Below are positions 1 to 6,180 of a stretch of 15,591 nucleotides of DNA, in pieces. A program made the position numbers and the translations under genes. The DNA lies in contig NZ_JAQIVI010000382.1 in NCBI RefSeq assembly GCF_028618695.1, positions 1 to 15,591 of the forward strand. The letters are read 5' to 3'. The notes under the pieces are model-generated. The model had not been told where the DNA came from. It saw only the letters and a program-made list of their open reading frames with translations, and did no database searches. Each line of letters starts with the position of its first letter. The stretch's first letter is position 1. The stretch comes from Natrinema soli (GTDB lineage: Archaea > Halobacteriota > Halobacteria > Halobacteriales > Natrialbaceae).

Positions 1-115
1 CCGAGCCGCCCGCGCCGACTGTCACGACCGCGCCGCCCGCGATCGCCGCACGCTTGAAGAATCCTCTCCGGCTCACCCCGTCCGAATCTGTGGGCCGTGG
101 GCTTTGGGCCGACAT
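1..115 (-). CDS. Tat-exported protein, N-terminal part only
   Basis: Only the first 38 codons are in the window; the gene continues past the left edge. The ATG (113-115 on the plus strand) opens a peptide beginning MSAQSPRPTDSDG, followed by SRRGFFK, a textbook twin-arginine motif, and a hydrophobic stretch AAIAGGAVVTVGAGG. Haloarchaea export most secreted proteins folded through Tat, so the mature protein should act outside the membrane. The start is supported by its one-base overlap (TAATG) with the stop of the 40-residue membrane gene upstream, which implies translational coupling and membership of the operon running down from 1463. The mature domain is not visible, so its function is unknown; a virion surface protein, a substrate-binding protein or a redox enzyme are all possible. 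The reading as an exported protein is firm. Confidence 0.8.
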   Translation of the reverse strand, partial: MSAQSPRPTDSDGVSRRGFFKRAAIAGGAVVTVGAGGS

Positions 116-237
116 TAGGCCACCCCGCTGTGAACCGCCAGAGCGAGCCCGACAACGGACGCGCTCGAGGCGAGAATGTACCCGAGCATCACCGATCTAT
201 TCCACACCGTCGAACCGTCGAAAATGTTGAAAGTCAT
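115..237 (-). CDS. 40-residue single-TM membrane protein
   Basis: A short gene in what first appears to be a spacer. It starts at ATG 235-237, thirteen bases after the stop of the glycoprotein candidate, and its TAA shares a base with the ATG of the Tat gene. The peptide begins MTFNIFDGSTVWNRS and continues as one hydrophobic helix (about residues 16-37, MLGYILASSASVVGLALAV). Tight spacing on both sides, a uniform frame and the membrane segment argue that it is real. It resembles no family I can name. Small one-helix proteins are common among archaeal viral and secretion-type cassettes, but that link is an inference. Confidence 0.6.
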   Translation of the reverse strand: MTFNIFDGSTVWNRSVMLGYILASSASVVGLALAVHSGVA

Positions 238-250
238 GAATCGAACCTCG

Positions 251-997
251 TTAGTCCCGCATCGTGTAGACGGCCGCGCCGATCACGGCCAGCCCGATCA
301 CGGCGAGTCCCGCGAGCATCCCGCCGCCGAGATCACCGCCGCCGGACGGGAAGACACCGCCGAGGAACCCGGAACTGTCCTCGATGCTCGCGCTGTCGAT
401 CGCCGAGTCCGGCCCGGTGACGACCACTCGGTACTCGTTGCCGAGCTCGAGGACAGTGCCAGTCTGGTTGTACTCAGCGTCGGTCGTGTTGCCCGCGTCG
501 GCCGAGATGCTGTCAGTGTACAACGTGTCCGCCGAGAACGTCAGCGAGTCCACCGTGTCGTCCGTAGTGAGGTTCCCGCTCGTTTCTCCCGACAGGTCCA
601 CGGTCCCGTCGTCCGCGATCGCGCTCGAGGCGACCGAGACGGTCCCGGCTTCGGACTGATTCAAGGCGACATCGTAGCTACCGGCCGGATGGACTGTTGA
701 GAGATTCAGAACAGTGCCGTTCAGCGTCTCACTCTCGAGATCACCGGTCACGTCTCCGGCGTTCGCCGCGGCCGTTTCGTTCTCGAAAGTGACCGTCGCC
801 GAGTCAGTCGACGCGGCCGACTCGTTCCAGTCAACCGAGACGGTGATGGGCTCCGTACTGTTCGTGAGTTCGACCGTCCCGTTCGTTTCGTAGTCGGATG
901 TCTGTGCGCCGCCGATCGCCGCGAGCCCGACAGTCGCCACCGCCGCGACTAACAGCACGAACCCGAGACGCTGCACCGCCGAAAATTGGTTACTCAT
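251..997 (-). CDS. Signal-peptide surface glycoprotein candidate with C-terminal anchor
   Basis: 248 residues. Residues 1-31 form a Sec-type signal peptide (basic start, hydrophobic LGFVLLVAAVATVGLAAIGG, likely cut near GGA/Q). The ectodomain of about 190 residues is acidic, rich in Thr/Ser/Val and carries ten N-X-S/T sequons (NGT, NST, NES, NET, NGT, NLS, NQS, NLT, NTT, NQT), consistent with a heavily N-glycosylated beta-rich surface protein. A Gly-rich linker (GGVFPSGGGDLGGG) leads to a C-terminal helix (about 226-244) ending TMRD, leaving the bulk outside the cell. It lies 16 bp after the 4-TM gene and is followed closely by the small TM gene. Spike-type proteins of haloarchaeal pleomorphic viruses share this signal peptide/ectodomain/anchor plan but are usually longer. 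No family is recognised with certainty. Confidence 0.85.
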   Translation of the reverse strand: MSNQFSAVQRLGFVLLVAAVATVGLAAIGGAQTSDYETNGTVELTNSTEPITVSVDWNESAASTDSATVTFENETAAANAGDVTGDLESETLNGTVLNLSTVHPAGSYDVALNQSEAGTVSVASSAIADDGTVDLSGETSGNLTTDDTVDSLTFSADTLYTDSISADAGNTTDAEYNQTGTVLELGNEYRVVVTGPDSAIDSASIEDSSGFLGGVFPSGGGDLGGGMLAGLAVIGLAVIGAAVYTMRD

Positions 998-1013
998 GTT
1001 CTGTACCTCCGGT

Positions 1014-1481
<468 letters not shown>

Positions 1482-1500
1482 TCAGGAAAACCAAGGTTCA

Positions 1501-1512
1501 CCAAACTTTATA
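1501..1512 (+). promoter_or_regulatory. TATA box of the AbrB-like gene
   Basis: CCAAACTTTATA matches a haloarchaeal BRE plus TATA element. The TATA core (1507-1512) ends 24 bp before the ATG at 1536, the spacing expected for a leaderless or nearly leaderless transcript, which also supports that start codon. Confidence 0.65.
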
Positions 1513-1535
1513 CCAAGGCGGGTTGCCGCCGATGC

Positions 1536-1721
1536 ATGGCGCTGAACAAACTCAGACGCTTGGACCAGAACTCGCTCGGGATCACCCTGCCGAAAGACGA
1601 TCTCCGCGTCGAGGGGCTACTCGACGAACACGGCAATCTCGAAGGAGAACACCACCTTCACATTCGCCACATCGGTGACGGGGAATGGACGGTCGAGCTC
1701 GTCGAGGGGATCGACGCATGA
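1536..1721 (+). CDS. Small AbrB/SpoVT-like DNA-binding protein
   Basis: 61 residues. The N-terminal half (LRRLDQNSLGITLPKDDLRVEG, written here as LRRLDQNSLGITLPK followed by DDLRVEG) matches the swapped-hairpin AbrB fold: a beta strand with a Leu/Ile-Thr-Leu-Pro-Lys turn and a following short helix; the rest is a short strand-rich tail ending VELVEGIDA. Such stand-alone AbrB-like genes are frequent in haloarchaeal plasmids and proviruses, where they act as dimeric regulators or antitoxin-like factors. It is transcribed away from the membrane-protein operon and shares a promoter region with it, so control of that operon is the simplest hypothesis. The stop overlaps the ATG of a 30-codon frame (ATGA at 1718-1721). 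Confidence 0.75.
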   Translation: MALNKLRRLDQNSLGITLPKDDLRVEGLLDEHGNLEGEHHLHIRHIGDGEWTVELVEGIDA

Positions 1722-1810
1722 TCGACGGTCTGGATGTATTCGATCAGATGATCAACGACTTCTCAGAGTATAGCGTCTATCGGCTTTTTCTGCTTCCGCT
1801 CAAGAAATAA
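1718..1810 (+). CDS. 30-residue frame overlapping the AbrB-like gene
   Basis: ATG overlaps the preceding stop as ATGA, a common coupling arrangement in haloarchaea. The peptide starts MIDGLDVFDQMINDF and ends in LFLLPLKK. It is followed at once by the PadR pseudogene, so it may be the surviving front of a gene whose rest was lost, or a true small protein. No family recognised. Confidence 0.3.
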   Translation: MIDGLDVFDQMINDFSEYSVYRLFLLPLKK

Positions 1811-2072
1811 TTTGTTAATTTCAGAGGCTTACAGCGAGACTTGCTGTACATGATCGACGGCCAAGACGAGCTCCTCGGACTGGCGATCAAGGAGTACTAT
1901 GGAAAGGGATTCACCACGAGTGTCTCTCCCAAATCTCGATACAGTCGTCAAGATAGGCAGCTCTGACCGGCGGATCAACTACTACACGCTCACGCGCCGA
2001 GGTCATTGGGAAATCGAAGCGTGCCGGGAGTAGGAAGACAAGTACGTGAGTGAGTTACTTCCGGACGCGTAG
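1811..2072 (+). pseudogene. Frameshifted PadR-family winged-helix regulator
   Basis: Three frames together give a recognisable haloarchaeal PadR-type regulator. From about 1827 one frame reads GLQRDLLYMIDGQDELLGLA then IKEYYGKG, matching the usual QRDLLYVIAGLDEPHGLAIK start of this family. Near 1910 the homology moves to another frame (IHHECLSQISIQ, family IHHGRLYPNLDTL). From about 1950 it moves again: SDRRINYYTLTRRGHWEIEA, then CRE, a TAG stop at about 2032, EDKYVSELLPDA and a final stop at 2070-2072. At least two frameshifts and one internal stop are present and no start codon fits, so this is a dead gene. Intact relatives are small transcriptional repressors, often on mobile elements. Confidence 0.8.
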
Positions 2073-2125
2073 TTTCATTTTGGTCGCGGCGAATCGATCG
2101 CATGAGATAATACAGCTTCACAACT

Positions 2126-2168
2126 GGGCCACCGGCCCTTACCACAGCATCAGTCCTATATCGGGACT
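2126..2168. other. Two short hairpins downstream of the pilin gene
   Basis: The 159-bp gap between the PadR pseudogene and the pilin stop is AT-rich and holds two perfect inverted repeats: GGGCC-ACC-GGCCC (2126-2138) and AGTCC-TATATCG-GGACT (2152-2168). They lie beyond the pilin stop, so they could form 3' RNA structures or a transcription end for the minus-strand pilin message. No gene is evident here. Confidence 0.3.
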
Positions 2169-2231
2169 TTCTATAAATCTATACAACGGACAGTATCATC
2201 AAAGAAAACCGAAGTGGTCGATCAGAAGTGC

Positions 2232-2681
2232 TTACGAGGAGTCCATTCCGCTAAAGTCAACCTCTTTGATCATACTCTCAGCGCCACCATCCGTTTGTGC
2301 AACAATTCTCACTGTCCCGCTGTCGCTGCTCAGTGCCGATCCACTAACAGTGTCTGAGTCACCGACTTCATTCAGACTAAGCGATTGTTCACTGCCAACG
2401 TCGCCTCGGACGACAAACGAATCTGCATTCGAATTCTCAGTCAGTGAAACCTCAATTTCGTTACCACTTCCGTCTTCATAGACATCAACATCGACTACTG
2501 CATTAACCTGCTCATCGCCCATATTGTCTCCCATATCGAGCACGAACGCCGCAATCACGGCCGCGAGAATGACCGTAATCGCAACCATGAGAATGACTCC
2601 GATAACTGGGCTCACTGCTCGTTCATCGTCCGATCCGATTAGCTTCTGCCGCACTGATTTTCCATCTATCATTTGAACCAC
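2232..2681 (-). CDS. Archaeal type IV pilin-like protein
   Basis: 149 residues. The N-terminus carries a class III signal peptide: basic/polar leader to DDER (residues 18-21), then AVSPVIG and a 25-residue hydrophobic helix (VILMVAITVILAAVIAAFVL). This is the hallmark of the archaeal type IV pilin N-terminal domain (DUF1628/PilA family); the prepilin peptidase PibD should cut after the Arg, and the helix forms the filament core. The remainder (about 50-149) is an acidic, Ser/Thr/Val-rich head ending GMDSS. GTG at 2681 or ATG at 2672 (MIDGKS) may be the start; a TATA-like TTAGATAAGC 24-33 bp upstream allows either. No ATPase or membrane platform gene is nearby, so it would rely on assembly proteins elsewhere. 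Base composition is less GC-rich than in the metabolic genes to the right. Confidence 0.9.
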   Translation of the reverse strand: MVQMIDGKSVRQKLIGSDDERAVSPVIGVILMVAITVILAAVIAAFVLDMGDNMGDEQVNAVVDVDVYEDGSGNEIEVSLTENSNADSFVVRGDVGSEQSLSLNEVGDSDTVSGSALSSDSGTVRIVAQTDGGAESMIKEVDFSGMDSS

Positions 2682-2704
2682 GCACCGGCCGTGAACGGTG
2701 AGAA

Positions 2705-2733
2705 AGCTTATCTAACACCTCGTGGAACCGAGG
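2705..2733 (-). promoter_or_regulatory. Pilin promoter with adjacent inverted repeat
   Basis: Reading on the minus strand, an inverted repeat CCTCG-N6-CGAGG (2718-2733) directly precedes a TATA-like TTAGATAAGC (2705-2714), which is 24 bp or more before the pilin start. The dyad occupies the BRE-proximal position where an activator or repressor would bind. Confidence 0.35.
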
Positions 2734-2812
2734 ATCGCAGTTAGGGGGATTGGAACCATCCTCACCTTGCTTTCTCGCGCCGTCGTCGTCCGATGCCTAA
2801 TAGCCAGCAGTC

Positions 2813-2834
2813 AGTCATGACTATATATATTTAA
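2813..2834 (+). promoter_or_regulatory. AGTCATGACT palindrome abutting a strong TATA box
   Basis: A perfect 10-bp palindrome (2813-2822) runs directly into TATATATATTTAA (2822-2834), giving an operator-like site at the BRE position of a strong promoter. Transcription to the right would begin near 2850-2860. The TATA element is nearly symmetric, so the direction is uncertain. Confidence 0.4.
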
Positions 2835-2931
2835 GGGATAGTGAATCTCTCTCTCACTGAAAAGACTTTCAAACCTGATAATCAGCGGGTGCTATCTCGA
2901 TTCCAGCGGCCCCTTGAAGCCGCGCAGTCTT

Positions 2932-2943
2932 TCGATTTTATAA
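2932..2943 (+). promoter_or_regulatory. TATA box for the HTH/LAGLIDADG-like gene
   Basis: TCGATTTTATAA is a good haloarchaeal promoter core (TATA at 2937-2943). Transcription would start near 2966-2970, about 25 nt before the ATG at 2994, and excludes the GTG at 2841 for this transcript. Confidence 0.5.
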
Positions 2944-2993
2944 TTTCCTACCGAAACGATACGAATTTGTCGGCTCGAGCACACGGTGTGGGT

Positions 2994-3827
2994 ATGCCAC
3001 CTGACGGGACGCTCGTTACCGAGGCCGACTTCGCGCGCACCTACGACGGTGGGGCCTACGACGATGCATGGACAGCGGTCCAACAGTATCGACGGGTCGC
3101 TGCCTACCGGATCGATCATCCCAACGCAGGATATACGGCGATCTCGAACCGGCTCGAGATCCCGCTCGGTCGCGTTCGTTCGTGGATCGACTACGAGCGC
3201 ACCCCGAACGTCGTGGCTGGCCTTCGGGTAGCTCGCGAGCGCGGGTGGATCGATCTCACCTACGAAGACGACCAGTTTACCGCGCTCAACGCGCTCGTCG
3301 CGAACGTGTATTCGGGCGGCTCGATCAATAGCGAGAACTGGCAGCCGCTGTTCGTACTGAACGAGCGCGGCTTCGATTCGCACTGTATCGATGTGCTCGA
3401 ACTCGCGGGCGTCGGTCACACGGTTCACGAGGATGCCGACGAGATACGTGGTCCAGTTGTCCGGCCCGGTGAAGACGGTGCGATCCTTGGCAGGGTGCTC
3501 CATGTACTTGGTACACCGATCGGGAAGAAATCGGAACTCGAGGACTTTTCACTTCCGTGGTATCTCGAGGATGCTCCCATAGATGTCCGTGAGACATTCG
3601 TGTACTGCTATCTGGCGAACCGTGCGTATACGGACCCGTCGAGCGAATCGATGCAGATTATCGAAGAACGTTCACAGTCCTACCGCGAGGAGCTGGCAGC
3701 GTTGATTCAATCGGTTGCCGGCGAACCCGTCACGGCCGGCGATGAGTCGGTGACGATCTCGGCGGCTGCAACTCGCTCGCTCGGTCACCTACCTGAACAT
3801 CGTCTTTCGCCCGTCGAACCGGAGTGA
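2994..3827 (+). CDS. HTH protein with degenerate LAGLIDADG-like fold
   Basis: 277 residues from ATG 2994. The frame is open back to GTG 2841, but a TATA box at 2937-2943 inside that extension and the sudden change to ordinary haloarchaeal composition favour the inner start. Residues 32-68 (YRRVAAYRI...AISNRLEIPLGRVRSWI) look like a homeodomain-type helix-turn-helix. The rest resembles a two-part LAGLIDADG endonuclease fold: a first helix at 96-112 (TALNALVANVYSGGSIN) followed by strands, then LPWYLEDAP-VRETFVYCYLANRAYTD at 187-214 as the second helix, then a closing helix and strands. The positions that carry the metal-binding Asp or Glu in active enzymes are Ser/Gly and Asn/Arg here, so it would be a DNA-binding protein without cleavage activity. 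The fold assignment is my inference by eye; that this is a real gene is secure. Confidence 0.7.
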   Translation: MPPDGTLVTEADFARTYDGGAYDDAWTAVQQYRRVAAYRIDHPNAGYTAISNRLEIPLGRVRSWIDYERTPNVVAGLRVARERGWIDLTYEDDQFTALNALVANVYSGGSINSENWQPLFVLNERGFDSHCIDVLELAGVGHTVHEDADEIRGPVVRPGEDGAILGRVLHVLGTPIGKKSELEDFSLPWYLEDAPIDVRETFVYCYLANRAYTDPSSESMQIIEERSQSYREELAALIQSVAGEPVTAGDESVTISAAATRSLGHLPEHRLSPVEPE

Positions 3828-3840
3828 GCGGTTTCGGAAA

Positions 3841-4098
3841 CTATTCTTCCAATTCGTCGGCCTCGAGTTCTCCCTCGAGATATGCACGTCCACGGTCGGT
3901 GATCTGATACAGCCCCTCGTCGACACGATCGACGAGCCCGGCATCGCGAAGCTTTCCGAGCCGCGTACTCAGATAGTGCCGCGAGTAGTCGATATTCGCC
4001 TCGAGGACGCGAGGAGAAAGGATCAGATCGGTGTCCGCGAGGGTCTCGAGGATGCGGTCATCGGCTTGTGTCATCCACGATACCCTCGGTCTTCGCAT
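3841..4098 (-). CDS. PhiH1-repressor-like winged-helix protein
   Basis: 85 residues from ATG 4098 (MRRPRVSWMTQADDRILE). The whole protein is one winged helix: helix 1 at about 10-22, helix 2/3 with DLILSPRVLEANIDYSRHYL and STRLGKLRDAGLVDRVD, then the wing GLYQITDRGRAYL, and an acidic tail (GELEADELEE). This is the small PhiH1-repressor-like family of haloarchaea, named from the repressor of phage PhiH. An in-frame ATG at 4113 would add five residues; the 4098 start matches the family's usual SWMT opening, and ATG 4074 is also possible. It converges with the HTH/LAGLIDADG-like gene (13 bp between stops) and lies between that gene and the integrase, as expected for a provirus or plasmid control region. 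A TATA-like TTATACTTAT on the minus strand (4188-4197) could drive it with a leader of about 60 nt. Confidence 0.85.
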   Translation of the reverse strand: MRRPRVSWMTQADDRILETLADTDLILSPRVLEANIDYSRHYLSTRLGKLRDAGLVDRVDEGLYQITDRGRAYLEGELEADELEE

Positions 4099-4225
4099 AC
4101 AGTCACGTCCCATACCGGCATTTTATCAATACTGATTGAATTCATTGGCAGTAACATTCGGTACACTATAGATTAACGAACGGTCGGATAAGTATAAGTG
4201 AGTGGGATGTTTCGGTGTCGGCAAC

Positions 4226-4367
4226 GGAAGCCAGACGGACCCGCCGCTGCCCGGTCGGGTCCTCGTCAGAAACGCGGACCCGGTGTTAGGGGCACCGGCC
4301 CGCTGGCCTCCGTAAACCAGCTACGGAAGCATGTATTCGCGCAACGTTCCGGGGGATAAAGCCCCCG
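4226..4367 (-). ncRNA. Candidate structured RNA (three-way junction plus two hairpins)
   Basis: No protein-coding signal is seen, but the sequence is packed with exact complementarity. Read on the minus strand: hairpin A CGGGGG-CTTTAT-CCCCCG (4350-4367); hairpin B TCCGTA-GCTGGTT-TACGGA (4309-4327); closing helix GGAGGCCAG (4303-4311) with CTGGCTTCC (4226-4234), nine pairs including one G-U; inside it hairpin C CCGGTG-CCCCTAA-CACCGG (4280-4298), extended by GCGG/CCGC; and hairpin D GGACCCG-N12-CGGGTCC (4237-4262). On the plus strand the closing helix would have an A-C mismatch, so the minus strand is favoured. The loop of hairpin B can also pair with CCAGC, offering an alternative fold. It could be an independent RNA, a leader of the winged-helix gene, or a DNA recombination or replication structure. 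Confidence 0.45.
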
Positions 4368-4416
4368 ATAGACCGCATCGACCGGCCCACGGCCCACAGC
4401 CCACGTCCGCCTCGAG

Positions 4417-4514
4417 TTCCGATATCGGAACTATCGGAATCACGGAGAACCGCCGCTCAACACTCACGAAATCGAGTCAGTCACCGAAATCGACTATTTT
4501 CGGAACTATCGGAA
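4417..4514 (+). repeat. Direct repeats and palindrome upstream of the integrase
   Basis: TCGGAACTATCGGAA occurs exactly twice, at 4425-4439 and 4500-4514, 75 bp apart. The first copy is extended on its left into a perfect 14-bp palindrome TTCCGATATCGGAA (4417-4430). Around the second copy are CCGAAA/TTTCGG (4484-4503) and, just after, ACTCC/GGAGT (4520-4539). Spaced repeats upstream of a tyrosine recombinase gene are typical arm-type binding sites or operators; no core attachment site could be identified. Confidence 0.55.
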
Positions 4515-4716
4515 ACCGCACTCCGACGACTAAGGGAGTCGGGTTCAGTCGTTACAATCGACCGATGGACAGCGACCGCACGCGCCCCCGGTCCTACACA
4601 GTGGCGCGCACGGCGAGTCCGCGGTCCCACAACAGTGAGACCATGACTAAACTGGCACGCTACCACGGTAAGAGTACCGGATACTGTAATAACAGCGATA
4701 CGCTCGAGGTGGTTCG

Positions 4717-5763
4717 GTGAGCGACGACCTCGAGCCGATCTCGCCCTCTGACGCCGTCGAGCTACACCTCGATGCGATGAAGGACGGGTCCGCGGAGTGG
4801 ACCCAGACGAGCCACAAGAGCGATCTTCGTGCGTTCGTCGAGTGGTGCCGCGAGGTAGGCGGGATCGACAACATGAACGAACTGAACGGACGGCACCTGT
4901 ACCAGTTTCGCGTCTGGAGACGTGAGGGCGGCTACTCGAACGGCCAGGACGAAGAACTCGCGAAGAAGACGCTGCACTCGAACCTCACTACGGTTCGGGC
5001 GTTCCTTCGGTTCTGTGGCGACGTGGAGGCCGTTCACGAGGATCTGTATCTGAAGGTCCCGTTGCCGGATCTCTCGCTTGGCGATGAGGTGAGTGATAGT
5101 AAGATCGTCCCTGAGCGAGTGCCGCCGATCCTCGAGTATCTCTCGCGCTACGAGTACGCGAGTCGAGATCACGTAATCTGGACGTTGATCTGGGAAACCG
5201 GTGCCCGTCTCGGCGGAATTCGGGCGATCGACTTGCAAGACTGCGAACTCGAGGGTCGCGACCCGGGTATCGATTTCGTTCACCGACCGGAGAGCAAGAC
5301 GCCGCTGAAGAACGACGAGGGCGGCGAACGCTACAACCGGATCACTGAGGAGACCGCCCGGATGGTCCAAGACTTCATCGATGGACCGAGAGCGGACGTA
5401 ACCGACGACCACGCTCGAGACCCACTCGTCACGACGAATCAGGGACGGGTGAGTCGGAGCTGTGTTCGCGACACGGTCTATCGGTGGACTCGTCCGTGCG
5501 CTCGCGGCGAGGAGTGTCCGCATGATCGCGATCCGGAGACTTGCGAGGCTACCATACACTCTTCGATGAGCAAGTGTCCCTCGAGCCGATCGCCCCACGA
5601 CATTCGCAAAGCGAGAGTGACGAAGTATCGAAACGACGGGGTTCCTCGAGGAGTCGTTTCTGACCGACTCGACGCGTCAGAGGAGATTCTCGACAAGCAC
5701 TACGACCGCGCCAGCCGGCGTGAACGAGCATCCCGACGCTGGCAGATTATCAAAGGAAAATGA
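4717..5763 (+). CDS. Tyrosine recombinase / phage-type integrase
   Basis: 348 residues from GTG 4717. An N-terminal SAM-like core-binding domain (about 10-115, including HKSDLRAFVEWCREVGG and the TTVRAFLRFC helix) is followed by the catalytic domain with Arg164 (ETGARLGGIR), Lys194 (ESKTP), His294 and Arg297 (SPHDIRK) and the nucleophile Tyr329 (LDKHYDR). All catalytic residues are present, so it should cut and rejoin DNA. Between about 261 and 287 there is a Cys-rich insertion (C261, C267, C276, C287, with His269), probably a zinc site, familiar from haloarchaeal integrases. A TATA-like GTAATAA about 25 bp upstream supports the start; a 25-codon frame at 4643-4720 overlaps it as GTGA and may be a coupled leader peptide. 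No tRNA gene, the usual integration target, is visible beside it. Confidence 0.93.
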   Translation: MSDDLEPISPSDAVELHLDAMKDGSAEWTQTSHKSDLRAFVEWCREVGGIDNMNELNGRHLYQFRVWRREGGYSNGQDEELAKKTLHSNLTTVRAFLRFCGDVEAVHEDLYLKVPLPDLSLGDEVSDSKIVPERVPPILEYLSRYEYASRDHVIWTLIWETGARLGGIRAIDLQDCELEGRDPGIDFVHRPESKTPLKNDEGGERYNRITEETARMVQDFIDGPRADVTDDHARDPLVTTNQGRVSRSCVRDTVYRWTRPCARGEECPHDRDPETCEATIHSSMSKCPSSRSPHDIRKARVTKYRNDGVPRGVVSDRLDASEEILDKHYDRASRRERASRRWQIIKGK

Positions 5764-5791
5764 ACATGAAAACTGGAAGCAAGAAGGTAGC

Positions 5792-5806
5792 AACGGCCGG
5801 GCCGTT
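5792..5806. terminator. 15-bp dyad after the integrase
   Basis: AACGGCC-G-GGCCGTT begins 29 bp after the integrase stop. As RNA it would form a six-pair stem with a three-base loop, so it may end the integrase message; being symmetric DNA it might also be a protein or recombination site. Confidence 0.4.
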
Positions 5807-6180
5807 CAAGGCCTGTAGCGCCCATACATTTGTGCAGCGACAATCGCCCGATAGCGTAGGGATTATCGATTGAATAGGCACACTTTTGCTTTCGTTCGAC
5901 GGGCGAGTGGGTGTCACGGGGATTCGCGTACAGCCAAATTGATCCAGACCGAGAAAATCAATCGCCGATTGACGGATTGTGATCGCAGGCGCTGGAGAGA
6001 TATCCTAGTCCGGCCCTATTCGGGTTCTATTAGAAAATCCGTGCTGAATACGGAGTAGAAGTTCGGCGCGGCGGCTTCATTTGTTTCGCTTGGTAGCCAA
6101 TGAACCAGCCGCTCGGTATGATTTGCGGACGTACCGCCGAGTCACCTTGTCAAAGATATCCATACCCGAGTGTTTTTCAC
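5807..6180. other. Gene-poor spacer between integrase and MOSC gene
   Basis: About 370 bp with lower GC and no convincing gene. It contains one small stem TCCGT-GCTGAAT-ACGGA (6038-6054) and a 28-codon minus-strand frame (MDIFDKVTRRYVRKSYR..., about 6076-6162) that is basic but unrecognised. It may be debris left by element turnover; no transposase motif could be read in any frame. Confidence 0.4.

Noticed and set aside
2050..2481. Plus-strand open frame of 143 codons
   Set aside because: It is antisense to the pilin gene, whose prepilin signature is unmistakable, and the translated product has no protein-like features.
4226..4262. Hammerhead-ribozyme-like core CTGACGA on the minus strand
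   Set aside because: The required GAAA after stem II is missing, so the match is coincidental.
4217..4370. tRNA, 7S RNA or RNase P RNA
   Set aside because: No cloverleaf with a GTTCGAA-type T loop, no SRP helix 8 motif and no RNase P conserved blocks could be found.
4331..4720. Plus-strand open frame of 129 codons upstream of the integrase
   Set aside because: It runs through the hairpin at 4350-4367 and both 15-bp repeats, is basic and low in complexity, and has no promoter; only its last 25 codons were kept as a possible leader peptide.
6038..6054. Possible insertion-sequence end
   Set aside because: There is one short stem but no terminal inverted repeat partner, target duplication or transposase fragment.
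5870..6058. 62-codon plus-strand frame after the integrase
   Set aside because: Non-ATG start, basic composition unlike haloarchaeal proteins, and no promoter or family resemblance.
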